A DNA stretch of 64,000 nt from Reyranella aquatilis. GTDB taxonomy: Bacteria; Pseudomonadota; Alphaproteobacteria; Reyranellales; Reyranellaceae. A program made the position numbers and the translations under genes. The notes under the pieces are model-generated. The model saw only the letters and a program-made list of their open reading frames with translations, made no database searches and had not been told where the DNA came from. This document shows, piece by piece, positions 50,909 to 59,044 of this stretch; positions within the stretch are counted from its first letter, which is position 1, and every line of letters begins with the position of its first letter. The DNA lies in the NCBI RefSeq assembly GCF_020880995.1, contig NZ_JAJISD010000012.1, positions 62,001 through 126,000 on the forward strand, in the 5' to 3' direction.

Positions 50909-52312
50909 GTGGCAGACGTTCGCAAGGAAACAGACAGCCTCGGCGAGGTGAGCGTTCCGGCCGACAAGCTCTGGGGTGCCCAGACGCAGCGGTCGCTGGA
51001 GCATTTCAGCATCGGCAAGGACCTGATGCCGCGCGAGATGATCACCGCCTATGCGACACTGAAGAAGGCCTGCGCCAACGCCAACCATGCGGGCAAGCGG
51101 TTGGACGATACCGCGCACAGGCTGATCCTCGAGACCTGCGACGAGATCCTGGCCGGCCAGCATCACGACATGTTCCCGCTGCACGTCTGGATGACCGGCA
51201 GCGGCACCCAGTTCAACATGAACGTGAACGAGGTGATCTCGAACCGCTGCTGCCAGCTCGCGGGAACGCCGCTCGGCTCGAAGAAGCCGGTGCATCCCAA
51301 CGACCACGTGAACATGTCGCAGTCGTCGAACGACAGCTTCCCGTCGGTCATGTACATCGCCGCCGCCGTCAACACGAAGGAGCGCCTGCTGCCGTCGCTG
51401 AAGGCGCTGCACGACGCGATCGACGCCAAGGCAAAGGAATGGGCCGACATCGTCAAGATCGGCCGTACCCACATGCAGGATGCAACGCCGATCACGCTCG
51501 GCCAGGAATGGTCGGGCTATGCCGGCATGCTGGCCGACAACATCGAGCGTGTCGAAGATGCGCTGAAGGGCGTCTATCGCCTGGCGCTGGGCGGTACGGC
51601 GGTGGGCACCGGCATCAACGCGGCCCCGGGCTTCGACGTGGCGGCGGCGGCGGAGATCGCGAAGCTGACCGGCCTGCCGTTCGTGACCGCGCCCAACAAG
51701 TTCACCGTGCAGGGCGCGCACGACGCGCTGGTCCAGTTGTCGGGCGCGTTCCGCACGCTCGCCGTCTCGCTCTACAAGATCGCCAACGACATCCGGCTGA
51801 TGTCATGCGGCCCGCGCGCCGGTTTCGCCGAGCTGCACATCCCGGAGAACGAGCCGGGCTCGTCGATCATGCCGGGCAAGGTCAACCCGACCCAGGCCGA
51901 GGCGCTGACCATGATCGCCGTCCAGGTGATGGCCAACGACGTGGCGGTCGGCTTCGGCGGCGCCAGCGGCTATCTCGAGATGAACGTCTACAAGCCACTG
52001 ATCATCTACAACATCACGCACTCGATCACGCTGATGACCGACGGCTGCGCCAACTTCCGCAAGTTCCTGGTCGAGGGTACCAAGCCCAATCTCAAGAAGA
52101 TCAAGGAATACGTGGACCGCTCGCTGATGCTGGTGACGGCGCTCGCCCCGGTGATCGGCTACGACAAGGCCTCGAAGATCGCCCACTATGCGGACGACAA
52201 CGACCTCACCTTGAAGGAAGCCGCGCTCAAGCTCGGCTTCGTGACCGAGGCCGAGTTCGACAAGGTCGTCGATCCATCGAAGATGGTCCACCCCTACGTC
52301 GCGACGGAGTAG
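50909..52312 (+). CDS. fumC: Class II fumarate hydratase
   Basis: FumC hydrates fumarate to malate in the TCA cycle. The 467-residue protein has VPADKLWGAQTQRSLEHF, HPNDHVNMSQSSNDSFP, GRTHMQDATPITLGQEW and the signature GSSIMPGKVNPTQAEA (near residue 316). The GTG at 50909 fits the usual N-terminus and has GAGG upstream; an in-frame ATG at 50897 adds four residues. It lies near mqo, the next TCA step, but on the opposite strand. Confidence 0.96.
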   Translation: MADVRKETDSLGEVSVPADKLWGAQTQRSLEHFSIGKDLMPREMITAYATLKKACANANHAGKRLDDTAHRLILETCDEILAGQHHDMFPLHVWMTGSGTQFNMNVNEVISNRCCQLAGTPLGSKKPVHPNDHVNMSQSSNDSFPSVMYIAAAVNTKERLLPSLKALHDAIDAKAKEWADIVKIGRTHMQDATPITLGQEWSGYAGMLADNIERVEDALKGVYRLALGGTAVGTGINAAPGFDVAAAAEIAKLTGLPFVTAPNKFTVQGAHDALVQLSGAFRTLAVSLYKIANDIRLMSCGPRAGFAELHIPENEPGSSIMPGKVNPTQAEALTMIAVQVMANDVAVGFGGASGYLEMNVYKPLIIYNITHSITLMTDGCANFRKFLVEGTKPNLKKIKEYVDRSLMLVTALAPVIGYDKASKIAHYADDNDLTLKEAALKLGFVTEAEFDKVVDPSKMVHPYVATE

Positions 52313-52392
52313 GCGACCGGTCTGTCGCTCAGATCCGGTCGGCCTCATCCGACAGAGGGGCTAGAGTCCTTCCGACGTAGACAGATCAACGA

Positions 52393-52508
52393 CCCACCTC
52401 ATCCTCAGGAGCGCCGAGAAGCGGCGCGTCTCGAAGGATGGGCAACAAACGCGGTGCTCGTTCCCATGCTTCGAGACGGCCCTTCGGGCCTCCTCAGCAT
52501 GAGGTGGG
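52393..52508. repeat. Inverted repeat downstream of fumC (element C)
   Basis: Arms 52393-52442 and 52463-52508 are inverted copies: CCCACCTCATCCTCAGGAG outside and CGTCTCGAAGGATGGG inside, with imperfect matching in between. It shares its outer sequence, inner sequence and the central spacer start (GGGCAACAAACGCGGTG) with element B at 16752-16861, so the two belong to one dispersed family. It occupies the gap between the converging fumC and ThrE-type genes. Confidence 0.85.
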
Positions 52509-52536
52509 TGGTGCGATTCCAGTTTGCTCGGAAAAC

Positions 52537-53784
52537 CTAGCGCTCGTAGCGCCACTGCCGTTCGGTGAGAAAGCGGGAGGCGACGAGACCCATCGCCATG
52601 CCACCGACCGCGAAGCCGCAGGTCGCGGCCGCCTCGACCGCCGCCAGGGATTTGCCCTGGTTCAGGAACACGATCGTCTGAAAGGCGAACAGGCCGGGCG
52701 TCATCATGATGATGCTGGGCACCGTCAGCGCGATGCGCGGCGCGTGCAGGCGGCCGCGCACCAGCGAGGCGCCCAGTCCGACCGCCAGCGCGCCGAAGAA
52801 TGTCGCCTGTGGCAGGGCAAGACCGAGATCGTGCAGTCCGAGCCGCACCTCGTTGCCCACCATCGACAGCAGCGCCACCGCCAGAACCGTGCGATGCGGG
52901 TTGTTGAACAGGATGCCGTAGCCATAGCCGCCGGCCAGGCAGGCGAGCGCCCGGCCCAGCACGGTGAGCGGCTCGATCGCACCGGGCGGCGGTGCGGCCG
53001 GTGCCGGCGCGAGGCCGGCCAGCATCGCCACCACCGACATGCCGCAGGCCGCGCTCAGCGTCAGCAGCACGCCGTAGAACAGGCGCGTCACGCCAGCCTT
53101 GGTCTGGTGCTGCGTCAGGTCGAGCAGGGCGGCGACCAGCGGGAAGCCCGGCACGAGGAACAGAACCGACGAGATGAATCCGATGGCGTGGGCGAAGGCA
53201 AAGGTGCGCACACCGAAGCCGATCACGATCAGGCAGTAGAGGCCGGACGCCAGCACGGCGCACAGCGCGGTCATCGCGAACTGGTTGAAGCCCTGGCGCG
53301 AGAGCAGGGTGCGGGCCGCCTGGCCGATGCCGCCGCTCACCGCCGCCGCGCCGGTCGCCAGCAGGTCGCCGCCGTTGAGATAGGAAAAGGCCGTCGAGGC
53401 CACCGCCATCGACAGGGCGACCGGGAGCAATCCGTGCAGCGGCGCTGCCTTTTCGATGCGGTCGAGTTCGGCGCCGAGAGTCGCGGTGTCGAGGCCGGCC
53501 GCGGCGCCGAGCGAGAGCTCTTCGAGGGCGGCGATCTTCGAGGCATCGACACCCGGCGGACCGGTCTCGCGCGTCAGGGTCGTGGCCTCGCCGCCGGTCC
53601 ACCCCGTCGCGGTCAGGCCGACGGTCGACAGCTCGACCTCGAGCCGCTCGATGCCGAGTGCCTGGGCCAGGCGATGCATGGCATCGCGCACCCGGAAGGC
53701 CGTGTCGCCGGCGCGCAGCATCAGCGCGCCGAAGCGCAGCAGGACTTCCAGGGATTCGGTGAGCGGGGCCCGCGGGTCGGTCAT
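52537..53784 (-). CDS. Threonine/serine exporter (ThrE) family protein
   Basis: The 415-residue protein joins the two ThrE modules: an N-terminal domain (RFGALMLRAGDTAFRVRDAMHRLAQALG, residues 15-45) and about ten membrane segments, including FISSVLFLVPGFPLVAALLDL, LACLAGGYGYGILFNNPHRT and LTVPSIIMMTPGLFAFQTIVF. The family includes the threonine/serine exporter ThrE of actinobacteria. The substrate of this member is not shown. It starts at the stop of mqo (TGATG), so it is translationally coupled to it. Confidence 0.85.
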   Translation of the reverse strand: MTDPRAPLTESLEVLLRFGALMLRAGDTAFRVRDAMHRLAQALGIERLEVELSTVGLTATGWTGGEATTLTRETGPPGVDASKIAALEELSLGAAAGLDTATLGAELDRIEKAAPLHGLLPVALSMAVASTAFSYLNGGDLLATGAAAVSGGIGQAARTLLSRQGFNQFAMTALCAVLASGLYCLIVIGFGVRTFAFAHAIGFISSVLFLVPGFPLVAALLDLTQHQTKAGVTRLFYGVLLTLSAACGMSVVAMLAGLAPAPAAPPPGAIEPLTVLGRALACLAGGYGYGILFNNPHRTVLAVALLSMVGNEVRLGLHDLGLALPQATFFGALAVGLGASLVRGRLHAPRIALTVPSIIMMTPGLFAFQTIVFLNQGKSLAAVEAAATCGFAVGGMAMGLVASRFLTERQWRYER

Positions 53785-55277
53785 CAGACCGTGTGCAGGC
53801 CCAGCACTTCAGCCGTATCCTTGCGCACGCGCTCGACCAGCGAAGCGTCGGTCTTCAGGTCCTGGCCATAGGAGGGAATCATCTCCTTGAGCTTGGGCAC
53901 CCAGTGGCCGGTGAGCTGCTCGTGGAAGCAGTTCTCCAGCATGTGGACCATGATCCACACGGCGGTGGACGCGCCGGGCGAGGCGCCGAGCAGGGCCACG
54001 ATCGAGGAATCGGCCGAATGGACGATCTCGGTGCCGAACTCCAGCTTGCCGGTGCGCGCCACGTCCTTGCGGATGATCTGGACGCGCTGGCCCGCGACGT
54101 CGAACTCCCAGTCCTTCTCGTCGACGGCGGGATAGAAGTCGCGCAGCGCATCGAAACGATGGGCCTTGGTCTGCAGCACCTGGCCGATCAGGTATTCCTC
54201 GAGCGGAAGATTGTCCCGCGCCACGGCGAGCAGCTGCAGGAGATTGTCCGGCCGCAGCGACAGCGGCAGGTCGAACATCGAGCCGTGCTTCAGGAACTTG
54301 GTCGAGAAGCCGGCGAAGGGTCCGAACAGGAGCCAGCGCTTGCCGTCGACATAGCGCGTATCGAGATGGGGCACGGACATCGGCGGCGAGCCGGTCGCCG
54401 CCATGCCGTAGACCTTGGCCATGTGGCGGGTGGCGATCTCCTGCTTGCCCGAGCGCAGCCAGATGCCGCTGACCGGAAAGCCGGCGAAGCCGTCGGCCTC
54501 GGGGATGCCGGACTTCTGCAGCAGCGTCAGCGCGGCGCCGCCCGCGCCCAGGAACACATACTTCGCGCCCAGCGAGCGCTTGGCATGGGTCTTCTCGTCC
54601 TTGACTCCGATCGTCCAGCCGCCGTCGGTGCGGCGATGGAGATCGGTGACCTGCTGCGAGAATTCGATCGAGAAACCGTCCTGGCGCCGCAGGTAGTTGA
54701 GCAGGTTGGTCGTGAGCGCGCCGTAGTTCACGTCCGCGCCCGTGACCATGCGCGTGGCGGCGACGGGCTGGCCGGGGTCGCGACCCTCCATGATCAGCGG
54801 CGCCCACTCGGCGATCTGCTTGTGATCCTCGGAATACTCCATGCCGCGATAGCAGTGATGCGCACTCATCGCCGCGTGGCGCTTCTTCAGGAAGGCCTGG
54901 CGGTCGGCGCCGATCACGAAGCTCATGTGCGGCACGGGATGGATGAACGAGTCCGCCCGCTGGATCGCGCCCTTGCGGATCAGGTAGGACCAGAACTGGC
55001 GCGACATATCGAACTCGACGTTGACCTCAAGCGCCCGCGAGATGTCGACGCTGCCGTCGGGACGCTGCGGCGTGTAGTTCAGCTCGCAGTTGGCGGCATG
55101 GCCGGTGCCGGCGTTGTTCCACGGGCCGGAGCTCTCCTGCGCCTCGCCCTCGAGCCGCTCGATGATCTTGATCTTGAGATGCGGCTGCAGCTCCTTGAGG
55201 AACGTGGCCAGCGTCATGCTCATGATGCCGGCGCCGACCAGGACGACGTCGAAGTCGCCGGAATGATTGTCTGCCAT
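53784..55277 (-). CDS. mqo: Malate:quinone oxidoreductase
   Basis: Mqo is a membrane-associated FAD enzyme that oxidises malate to oxaloacetate and passes electrons to the quinone pool. The 497-residue protein has the dinucleotide motif VGAGIMSMTLATFLKE (residues 14-29), ESSGPWNNAGTGHAANCELNYT, KYVFLGAGGAALTLLQKSGIPE and GASPGASTAVWIMVHMLE, all typical of Mqo. Full length. It lies 9 bp after the cupin gene and upstream of the ThrE-type gene on the minus strand. FumC nearby supplies its substrate. Confidence 0.96.
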   Translation of the reverse strand: MADNHSGDFDVVLVGAGIMSMTLATFLKELQPHLKIKIIERLEGEAQESSGPWNNAGTGHAANCELNYTPQRPDGSVDISRALEVNVEFDMSRQFWSYLIRKGAIQRADSFIHPVPHMSFVIGADRQAFLKKRHAAMSAHHCYRGMEYSEDHKQIAEWAPLIMEGRDPGQPVAATRMVTGADVNYGALTTNLLNYLRRQDGFSIEFSQQVTDLHRRTDGGWTIGVKDEKTHAKRSLGAKYVFLGAGGAALTLLQKSGIPEADGFAGFPVSGIWLRSGKQEIATRHMAKVYGMAATGSPPMSVPHLDTRYVDGKRWLLFGPFAGFSTKFLKHGSMFDLPLSLRPDNLLQLLAVARDNLPLEEYLIGQVLQTKAHRFDALRDFYPAVDEKDWEFDVAGQRVQIIRKDVARTGKLEFGTEIVHSADSSIVALLGASPGASTAVWIMVHMLENCFHEQLTGHWVPKLKEMIPSYGQDLKTDASLVERVRKDTAEVLGLHTV

Positions 55278-55286
55278 CGAACTCTC

Positions 55287-55688
55287 CTATCGGCGGTCTT
55301 TGGGGGTGGCGCGCTTGAACGGCACGGGGGCATCCTTGCCCAGCACGACGTAGAGACGCCGCCAGGGCTGGTCGTCGACCAGTCTCCAGGTGTGCCCGCC
55401 GCCGGTCGTGTCCTCGGCCAGCAGGATGTCCCCGGGCGCCAGGGTGAAATGCTGTTCGCCGCGGGTCTTGAAGTCGAGCGTGCCGCTCAGGGTGATGACC
55501 AGCTGGCGGACCGGCGCGGTGTGCCAGGCATAGTTGCCGCCCGGCTGGGTCTCCTGCAGCGACGCGCTGGTGACGTCGATCTTGCCGCTCAGCAGGTCGC
55601 CGTGCGCGCCGGGCTTGAGGTCGATCCAGCCTTCCTCGACGTGCGAGTTCTGGTCTTCACCCGTCCAAATCCGCACGCACCGAATCAT
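55287..55688 (-). CDS. Cupin-domain protein
   Basis: The 133-residue protein has a single-domain cupin fold: GGNYAWHTAPVRQLVITLSGTLDFKTRGEQHFTLAPGDILLAEDTTGGGHTWRL. A full metal site is not evident, as the first motif has only one His and the second is HTW. It could be a small enzyme or a sensor of a metabolite. It is upstream of and 9 bp from mqo. Confidence 0.7.
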   Translation of the reverse strand: MIRCVRIWTGEDQNSHVEEGWIDLKPGAHGDLLSGKIDVTSASLQETQPGGNYAWHTAPVRQLVITLSGTLDFKTRGEQHFTLAPGDILLAEDTTGGGHTWRLVDDQPWRRLYVVLGKDAPVPFKRATPKDRR

Positions 55689-55813
55689 GCCGCTTTCCCT
55701 GATTTCACACGTCGCGGCGACGGTAGTACGGGCTCATCCGGCTGGCAACAAACCGCCCCCGGCGGCGGATCGGGGTTCCCCCGGATGCTTGGATTGAGCT
55801 AGAAGGGCGCCAC

Positions 55814-55890
55814 GTCCCCGTAGCTCAGCCGGATAGAGCAGCGGTTTCCTAAACCGGAGGTCGGAGGTTCGAATCCTCTCGGGGACGCCA
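55814..55890 (+). tRNA. tRNA-Arg (CCT anticodon)
   Basis: The 77-nt gene folds as a cloverleaf: acceptor GTCCCCG pairs with CGGGGAC, the D arm is GCTC/GAGC, the anticodon loop is TTCCTAA with anticodon CCT (reads AGG), the T arm has GGAGG-TTCGAAT-CCTCT, and CCA is encoded at the end. The anticodon stem is GCGGT/ACCGG, so the outermost pair, 27-43, would be G-G. The variable loop is AGGTC. It is preceded by the divergent cupin gene and followed by a different class of genes. Confidence 0.95.
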
Positions 55891-55994
55891 TCCCGCCGTT
55901 GAAATGATGTCGGCCTGCCCGGTCGTGGCACAACAGGCTCGTGATCGCCCAACCGTCGCGGCCCCAAGTCGACCTCGAAACGGCGGCCGACGGG

Positions 55995-57788
55995 TTAGCC
56001 TCCGTACTTCTTCTGACCGGCCACCCAGGTCTCGCTGACCTTGATGGCGGCCAGCTTGTCGGGGGCCGCGGCGTAGGGGTCGGACTCAAGCAGCACGAGG
56101 TCGGCTTCCTTGCCTTTCTCCAGCGAGCCGATGCGATCGCCCTGCCCGATCTGGCGGGCGGCGTCGATCGTTACCGCGCGCAACGCCTGGTCGAGGGTGA
56201 TCGCCTGGTCAGGCGCGATGACGGAGTTGTCGACGACGCACTTGCGCGTAACGGCTGTCTCGACCAAGGCGAGCGACCCGACCGGCGAGCACGGTGAGTC
56301 GGTGTGGAGGGTGAACGGAATCCCGGCACGCACGCAACTTCCGGCGTTGTCGGTCAGCAAGGTGCGCTCGGGCCCGAAAATCTGGTCGCGGTAGGCTGCG
56401 CCGTAGAAGCGCACGTGGTTCATCAGGAAGCTCGGCTGGACGTTCAACGCCTTCATGCGGGCGACTTGGTCCGGACGCATGATGGTCGAGTGCTCGATCC
56501 GGTTGATGCCCTGCGCTGTCGAGCTGCCATAGGCCGCCTCGATCGCGTCGAGCGCAAGGTCGAGCGTATGGTCGCCGTTGCAGTGTATCTGAACGGTCGA
56601 GCCAAACGCCTTCACGTCGGCAACCATCTTCTTCATGGCCGCCGCGTCGAAGTTGGGCTGTCCTTTGGCGCTGCCGCCCAGGTACGCGACGGTCTGCGCG
56701 CCGGTCCTGGTCTGGTTGGAGCCGTCGCCCACGATCTTCACGCCGTACAGCGAGAATAGGCTGTCGGGCAGGACCGTCGCCCGGGGGCCGATGCCGAGCG
56801 CCCGGAACGGCTCGTAGCCCTTCATGTCCTCATACATCAGGCTGGCGCTGGTGCGGCAGGCGAAGCCTGGCGACGCCTTGGCGAAGGCCGCGACCCACTC
56901 CGACTTCAGCGTGCCTGGCTCGTGCAGCGTGGTGTTGCCGGCCGACGCCGCCTTGCGAAGGTAGCTCTCCAGCGCCTTGCCCGCGACCGCCATCGTGATC
57001 TTGGGCAGCATCAGCGGCAGGAACTTGAACATGGCCGCTTCCTCGAAGACCTGGCCGTCGAGCTTGCCGTCGGGCGCGCGTCCGAAGTGACCGCCTCCGG
57101 GCAGTTCGCCCACGTCCTCCGCGATACCGGCCAGCTTAAGCGCGAGGCTGTTGACGCAGGCATCGTGACCGTTGGTGTACCAGACGAAGATCGGCCGGTC
57201 GGTCGAGACCGCATCCAGCTCGGCGCGCGTCAGCCCGCCGCCCTGCAGCAGGTTGTCGAAGTTCGACGCCGCGACCCACTCGCCGGCCGGCGTGCGCGCG
57301 GCCATGGCGCGCAGCGCCTCGATCAGCTTGGCGCGCGTCGGATAGGTCGTGTAGCCGACGTCGGTCAGCAGTTCGAGGACGACCGCCGACATGACCGAGT
57401 GGTTGTGCGGATCGACGAAGCCCGGCATGAGCACCCGACCGCCGAGGTCGACAATCTTCGTGGCCGTCGACTTCAGGCCCGCCACCTCATCCTCGCTGCC
57501 GACCGCCAGGATCTTGCCGCCGCCGATTGCCAGCGCCTGCGCAGGGGCAGCGCCAGGCATCGGCAGGACCTTGCCGCCGCGGAAAATGACCTCGGCGCCG
57601 TTGGCGGCCCGGGCGCCGCGCGGCGCAATGATCGTCGCGGCAGCACCGGCTGCCCCCACCGACAGCGCCATGAGCGTACGCCGGGTCGGCTTCGGAGCAC
57701 CGGCCAAGTTGCCAAACACACTGTTGGCACCGCCCTCGAAGAGGTCGTCATGAAGGGCGATCGTACTGAAGCAGGCACGGCACATGGA
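55995..57788 (-). CDS. Tat-exported amidohydrolase (YtcJ type)
   Basis: The 597-residue protein has an N-terminal CRAC segment and a twin-arginine signal (PKPTRRTLMALSVGAAGAAATIIA, Arg35-Arg36) predicting export to the periplasm. The amidohydrolase 3 domain starts with VIFRGGKVLPMP, the metal site is VLMPGFVDPHNHS (residues 118-130), and VQIHCNGDHTLDLALDAIE, TLHTDSPCSPV and LEKGKEADLVLLESDP follow. YtcJ relatives are metal-dependent hydrolases of unknown substrate. The ATG at 57788 is preferred over an upstream frame to 57842. A TetR-family gene is divergent and probably regulates it. Confidence 0.85.
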   Translation of the reverse strand, partial: SMCRACFSTIALHDDLFEGGANSVFGNLAGAPKPTRRTLMALSVGAAGAAATIIAPRGARAANGAEVIFRGGKVLPMPGAAPAQALAIGGGKILAVGSEDEVAGLKSTATKIVDLGGRVLMPGFVDPHNHSVMSAVVLELLTDVGYTTYPTRAKLIEALRAMAARTPAGEWVAASNFDNLLQGGGLTRAELDAVSTDRPIFVWYTNGHDACVNSLALKLAGIAEDVGELPGGGHFGRAPDGKLDGQVFEEAAMFKFLPLMLPKITMAVAGKALESYLRKAASAGNTTLHEPGTLKSEWVAAFAKASPGFACRTSASLMYEDMKGYEPFRALGIGPRATVLPDSLFSLYGVKIVGDGSNQTRTGAQTVAYLGGSAKGQPNFDAAAMKKMVADVKAFGSTVQIHCNGDHTLDLALDAIEAAYGSSTAQGINRIEHSTIMRPDQVARMKALNVQPSFLMNHVRFYGAAYRDQIFGPERTLLTDNAGSCVRAGIPFTLHTDSPCSPVGSLALVETAVTRKCVVDNSVIAPDQAITLDQALRAVTIDAARQIGQGDRIGSLEKGKEADLVLLESDPYAAAPDKLAAIKVSETWVAGQKKYGG

Positions 57789-57847
57789 GTGTCTCGTTCG
57801 TGGAAGCGACGCTGATCGACCAGTTCCAGGCGCCGAACTCAATGTGG

Positions 57848-57883
57848 CGATAAAACTTATCGGTTAGACTGATGGTCTAGTCT
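57848..57883. promoter_or_regulatory. Inverted repeats in the amidohydrolase/TetR divergent region
   Basis: The gap between the divergent amidohydrolase and TetR genes holds CGATAA-AAC-TTATCG (57848-57862) and the overlapping repeats TAGAC-TGATG-GTCTA (57865-57879) and AGACT-N8-AGTCT (57866-57883). A TetR-family protein would bind such a palindrome; TAGAC...GTCTA resembles the half-sites of NemR-type boxes. The region is markedly AT-richer than the window average. The choice of operator is inferred. Confidence 0.45.
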
Positions 57884-57956
57884 CACTTTCCTAGATGCAT
57901 AGTCAAACCACAAATATACGTGCTCTTTAGATGCAAACTCGACAAGGAAGAGACAG

Positions 57957-58595
57957 ATGGTGCGCAGTGGACCGGTTGGGCGACAGGCAAAGGCAGCCCC
58001 CCAAAAGGTCCACCCTACACGGCAGAAGCTCATTGAGACGACGCTCCAGTTGCTGGAGGTAACTTCGCCGGCGGACATCACGGCGGACCTCATTCTAGAC
58101 ACGTCGGGCGTCTCGAAGGGGTCCCTCTACCACCACTTCGAAGATCTCACCGATGTGATCGAAGCCGCGATGATCGTTCGATTTGCTGTCGGCGTGAACG
58201 AGAGCGTCAAATCCCTCGCGGATATCGTGTCCACTGCCAAGTCTCAGGAAGAACTAATGCAAGGGCTCGAGGCAGTCGCCCGTTCAGCGCACGTCCGGGA
58301 GAGGACGGGACTTCGGGCGACACGCATCCAGATGATCAGTCTCGCCACCATGAACCCGCGCTTCGCCGCCAAGCTCGCGCACGAGCAGGAGCGGCTGACA
58401 GACGCTCTCGCTGACATCTTCCAGATGGGTCAAAATAGAGGTCTAATGAACCGCGAGTTCGATGCGCGGGCGGCCGCAGTCCTGATCCAAGCCTTCACGT
58501 TGGGTAAGATTGTGGACGAGATAGTCGAGCAACCGACGAATCCTGAGGCGTGGAACAATATCATCAGCCGTCTAATCCGTCTGGTTTTTGGCTGA
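57957..58595 (+). CDS. TetR/AcrR-family transcriptional regulator
   Basis: The 212-residue regulator has an N-terminal helix-turn-helix: RQKLIETTLQLLEVTSPADITADLILDTSGVSKGSLYHHFEDLTDVIEAAM (about residues 22-73, SKGSLYHHF as recognition helix), and a helical ligand domain of ordinary size. It is divergent from the amidohydrolase gene and probably represses it and itself through the palindromes at 57848-57883. Its codons are less GC-biased than the window as a whole, which suggests recent transfer with its neighbour. Confidence 0.9.
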   Translation: MVRSGPVGRQAKAAPQKVHPTRQKLIETTLQLLEVTSPADITADLILDTSGVSKGSLYHHFEDLTDVIEAAMIVRFAVGVNESVKSLADIVSTAKSQEELMQGLEAVARSAHVRERTGLRATRIQMISLATMNPRFAAKLAHEQERLTDALADIFQMGQNRGLMNREFDARAAAVLIQAFTLGKIVDEIVEQPTNPEAWNNIISRLIRLVFG

Positions 58596-58718
58596 CTGTC
58601 AGAATCAAGCACAGAACGGGTGCCAATTTCGCTTGAGCCCCTGAGTTCATCGATCCAGCGAAAAATTGTCCGCTTGTGCCTGGCACGGACAACGGTCGGC
58701 CGTCGCGGGCCGCACAAC

Positions 58719-58895
58719 ATGGCCACGCTGATGTTCATGGAGTTCGATGCGCCCTCATTTCAGAAGCTCGACAACAGCCTGATGGTCTCCTGCATGACCT
58801 CTCGTATACCGTCGGCGGCGGGGAGACTCGTCCCTGCGTCTTTGCGCATTGGTTTCTGTCAGAGGATTTCGAGGCTATCGGCCCATGCAGCGATA
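58719..58895 (+). pseudogene. Decayed small ORF (possible dimeric alpha-beta barrel protein)
   Basis: Between the TetR gene and the nitronate monooxygenase (a 449-bp gap) no intact gene is seen. Two reading frames in tandem look like one broken protein: frame one gives MATLMFMEFDAPSFQKLDNSLM (58719 on), and frame two, joined near 58780, gives PDGLLHDLSYTVGGGETRPC and VFAHWFLSEDFEAIGP. Together they follow the pattern of small antibiotic-monooxygenase-like or DUF-type proteins (FMEFxG...DGLIxHxxxxTxxG...VVDVWxSEEDF). A frameshift and a short deletion would explain the break. This is pattern recognition only; the remaining parts of the gap hold nothing recognisable. Confidence 0.3.
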
Positions 58896-59044
58896 AGGCT
58901 AGGTCGTCGCACGGCCAATTCCCGGCAGACCTCACCATGAATACGGCTGGATGCCGTATTCGGCAGGCACGAGGGTGTAGCGCAAGCTCGCGCCGGCACT
59001 GCGGGCTCGCAGCTTACGGGGCGGTCGTGTGTCGGGTTCCGAGC

